Shown here in pieces: positions 14,174 to 15,459 of a stretch of 15,459 bases of DNA. The stretch spans positions 1-15,459 of the forward strand of contig DAOVHN010000010.1 in NCBI GenBank assembly GCA_030671915.1. Reading direction: 5' to 3'. The DNA is from Pseudomonadota bacterium (GTDB taxonomy: Bacteria; Pseudomonadota; Alphaproteobacteria; UBA8366; JADFVY01). The position numbers and the translations under genes are program-made. How positions within the stretch are numbered: position 1 is the first letter of the stretch; the number at the start of each line of letters is the position of its first letter. The notes below the pieces were generated by a model, which saw only the letters and a list, made by a program, of their open reading frames with translations, made no database searches and was not told the origin of the DNA.

Positions 14174-15178
14174 TTATTGGATGATTTCGGTGGCCAGCTT
14201 GCGCTTGCCCGGATCGCCGCGGTAGTCGGCAACCGCTTCCAGCAAGTAAGCGGCGAACTGCAGCGTCATCGTGACGGCGAAAACCAGCAGATAGCCGGCC
14301 AGCAGATATTTGACATACATGCCGAAACCGGATTGATAAACCTCCAGCCGCAGGATCGGGGCGGTGATGATGGCGGTCGATTGTCCCATGCCGACGACCA
14401 GGATCACCCAGCAGAGCGGCAGGCCCAGAAACAGCGCCCCCACCGCGTTGACGATGCCCTTGGTTCTCTCGGTAAAGCCCGAGTAGAGCACGTCGACACG
14501 CACATGGCCTTCCTCGACCAGCGTATAGGCACTGGAAAACAGGAACAGCCCGCCATACCAGAAGCGCACCATGTCGCCCATGAAGGCCTGCTCGTAGGAA
14601 AAGACGAAGCGCGAGATGACGATCTGCAGCTCGGCCCCGACGACCAGCAGCGCCAGCCAGGTGAAGCCAAGCGTGCGCGTGACGGCGGCGAGGATCAGCG
14701 ACAGGACGATCAGCGGGAAATGGACGTAAGGCGCGCGGAACTGGCTTCGCCCAAGCTGGGTGGTTATATCCGCGCCGACGAAGAACTCCAGCAGTTCCTC
14801 GACGCGCAGGAAGGATATAAGCGCATCGGCGATGCCGACCAGAAACACCACCCAGAAGGCGAACCTGGCGATATAGGCGGCGATGGCGGAGATCGCCAGA
14901 TCGTCCTGACGCAAGCTGCGGCTCTTCGTTTTCAGCACGAAGACCGCCGGCCCCACTACCGCCAGTAGATAAATCAGCGCCTGAACCCAGGCCGTCGCGG
15001 TGGCGTCCGGGCCGAAAGCAGCGCCGGCGCCCGGCCATTCACGCCAGAAATTCAGGTAGACATTGAACAGATAAGCAAACAACGTGCCGACGATGGTCCA
15101 GCCAACGAAGCGAAAGCCCAGAACGGAGGCTGCCGGCGAATAATCGCCGGGTACTTTTGCGGAATCGGTGACAGACAT
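14174..15178 (-). CDS. TRAP transporter small membrane subunit (DctQ-like), N-terminally extended
   Basis: Encodes 334 residues, versus about 160-200 for a typical DctQ. The C-terminal part, about residues 155-315, has the DctQ pattern: an FVFSYEQAFMGDMVRFWYGGLFLFSSAYTLVEEGHVRVDVLY stretch in which the E-GHVRVD-LY core is diagnostic, followed by two more membrane helices. The first ~150 residues add about three further membrane segments (near 22-42, 65-83 and 98-123). It precedes the large subunit by 26 bp, the normal Q-M order. The ATG at 15178 has only a weak aagg ten bases upstream. The MITE-like element ends 12 bp before this start. A binding protein (DctP) gene is expected beyond the right edge but cannot be seen. 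Confidence 0.85.
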   Translation of the reverse strand: MSVTDSAKVPGDYSPAASVLGFRFVGWTIVGTLFAYLFNVYLNFWREWPGAGAAFGPDATATAWVQALIYLLAVVGPAVFVLKTKSRSLRQDDLAISAIAAYIARFAFWVVFLVGIADALISFLRVEELLEFFVGADITTQLGRSQFRAPYVHFPLIVLSLILAAVTRTLGFTWLALLVVGAELQIVISRFVFSYEQAFMGDMVRFWYGGLFLFSSAYTLVEEGHVRVDVLYSGFTERTKGIVNAVGALFLGLPLCWVILVVGMGQSTAIITAPILRLEVYQSGFGMYVKYLLAGYLLVFAVTMTLQFAAYLLEAVADYRGDPGKRKLATEIIQ

Positions 15179-15190
15179 TGAAATTCGGCC

Positions 15191-15456
15191 TTATACCAAG
15201 GATCGTTGATAATGACTCATTTGACCGGGCTCCCTTGTCCGCTCGTCAGGCGCGGTTCGCGCCGTGGTGCCGCGCATCACAAGCGTACTGCAACGCAGCG
15301 AGCGGTCAAGGGAGCCCGGCCTTCGGTGGCGCGCGGCGGCCCGCCGGGTGCGTTGCGGCCCTTGCCCGATGCGGGGGCATCGCGCCGCGGACCGCGCCTG
15401 CCCGGCGGGCAGCCGTGCGCCATCAAATGGGTCATTATCAACGATCCTTGGTATAA
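15191..15456. mobile_element. MITE-like non-autonomous element with 34-bp terminal inverted repeats
   Basis: The arms 15191-15224 and 15423-15456 are inverted repeats of 34 bp with one mismatch (15217/15430), beginning ttataccaagg. The 198-bp interior holds two further palindromes. One pairs 15225-15245 with 15299-15319 (21 bp, one mismatch, core ccgggctcccttg). The other pairs gcccgccggg (15339-15348) with cccggcgggc (15401-15410). No transposase or convincing gene lies inside. Size, perfect nesting and lack of coding content fit a miniature inverted-repeat transposable element. The family and target duplication cannot be fixed because the window ends 3 bp after the right arm. As RNA it would fold into a large cruciform-like structure directly upstream of the TRAP small subunit. 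Confidence 0.8.
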
Positions 15457-15459
15457 AAC

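Noticed and set aside
13089..14225. Long open frames on both strands in alternative frames across the TRAP subunit genes (for example 13089-14225 and 13105-14232)
   Set aside because: High GC content keeps shadow frames open. Only the DctM and DctQ frames show membrane helices and family motifs.
15178..15456. A 92-codon open frame on the plus strand at the right end
   Set aside because: It is the translation of the MITE-like inverted repeats, with no ribosome binding site or domain.
1..15459. CRISPR array, rRNA genes or a full insertion sequence
   Set aside because: No regularly spaced repeats, rRNA segments or intact transposase frames were seen on either strand.

Overview
The window looks like the chromosome of a GC-rich alphaproteobacterium, possibly Rhodospirillales-like or a related marine or soil lineage. 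The signs are a short DUF1127 protein, TRAP transporters, a GcvA-type LysR regulator, a non-pyrrolysine MttB-family methyltransferase, and a dispersed hairpin repeat of the 'gctcaggatgagg' type. The genus cannot be fixed from the sequence alone. Most genes encode uptake and catabolism of small nitrogenous or organic compounds.

Layout, left to right. (1) 1-64: a paired REP-like hairpin. (2) 98-3159: a divergent pair, a tungstopterin aldehyde:ferredoxin oxidoreductase family protein (-) and a PLP-dependent D-threonine aldolase/D-serine dehydratase family enzyme (+), separated by an AT-rich control region with a candidate promoter, an 11-bp direct repeat and a palindrome. (3) 3359-3514: a 51-residue DUF1127 protein. 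(4) 3570-5563 (-): a two-gene unit, a ureohydrolase (agmatinase/guanidinobutyrase family) followed by an orphan NitT/TauT-type periplasmic binding protein; a strong hairpin lies between this unit and the DUF1127 gene. (5) 5768-5843: tRNA-Glu(CTC), with an integrase N-terminal remnant just downstream. (6) 6076-11227: an MttB-family methyltransferase and an FAD/GcvT-domain demethylating dehydrogenase in one operon (-), with a divergent LysR regulator (+). (7) 11229-11368: a decayed SDR fragment. (8) 11484-15178 (-): TRAP small and large membrane subunits, both longer than usual. (9) 15191-15456: a 266-bp MITE-like element with 34-bp terminal inverted repeats, lying 12 bp upstream of the small TRAP subunit.

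The most interesting reading concerns 6076-11227. This methylated-amine module is flanked on each side by a truncated gene that stops at its edge: a tyrosine-integrase N-terminus at the tRNA-Glu side and an SDR C-terminal scrap at the LysR side. By eye it is also less GC-rich than its neighbours. I infer that the module was acquired by transfer at a tRNA-linked hotspot. Functionally, MttB would remove one methyl group from a quaternary amine through a corrinoid protein not present in this window, and the FAD/GcvT enzyme would oxidise remaining N-methyl groups to methylene-THF. The substrate is unknown. No CRISPR array, rRNA or complete transposase was seen, and no gene-free stretch exceeds 300 bases.
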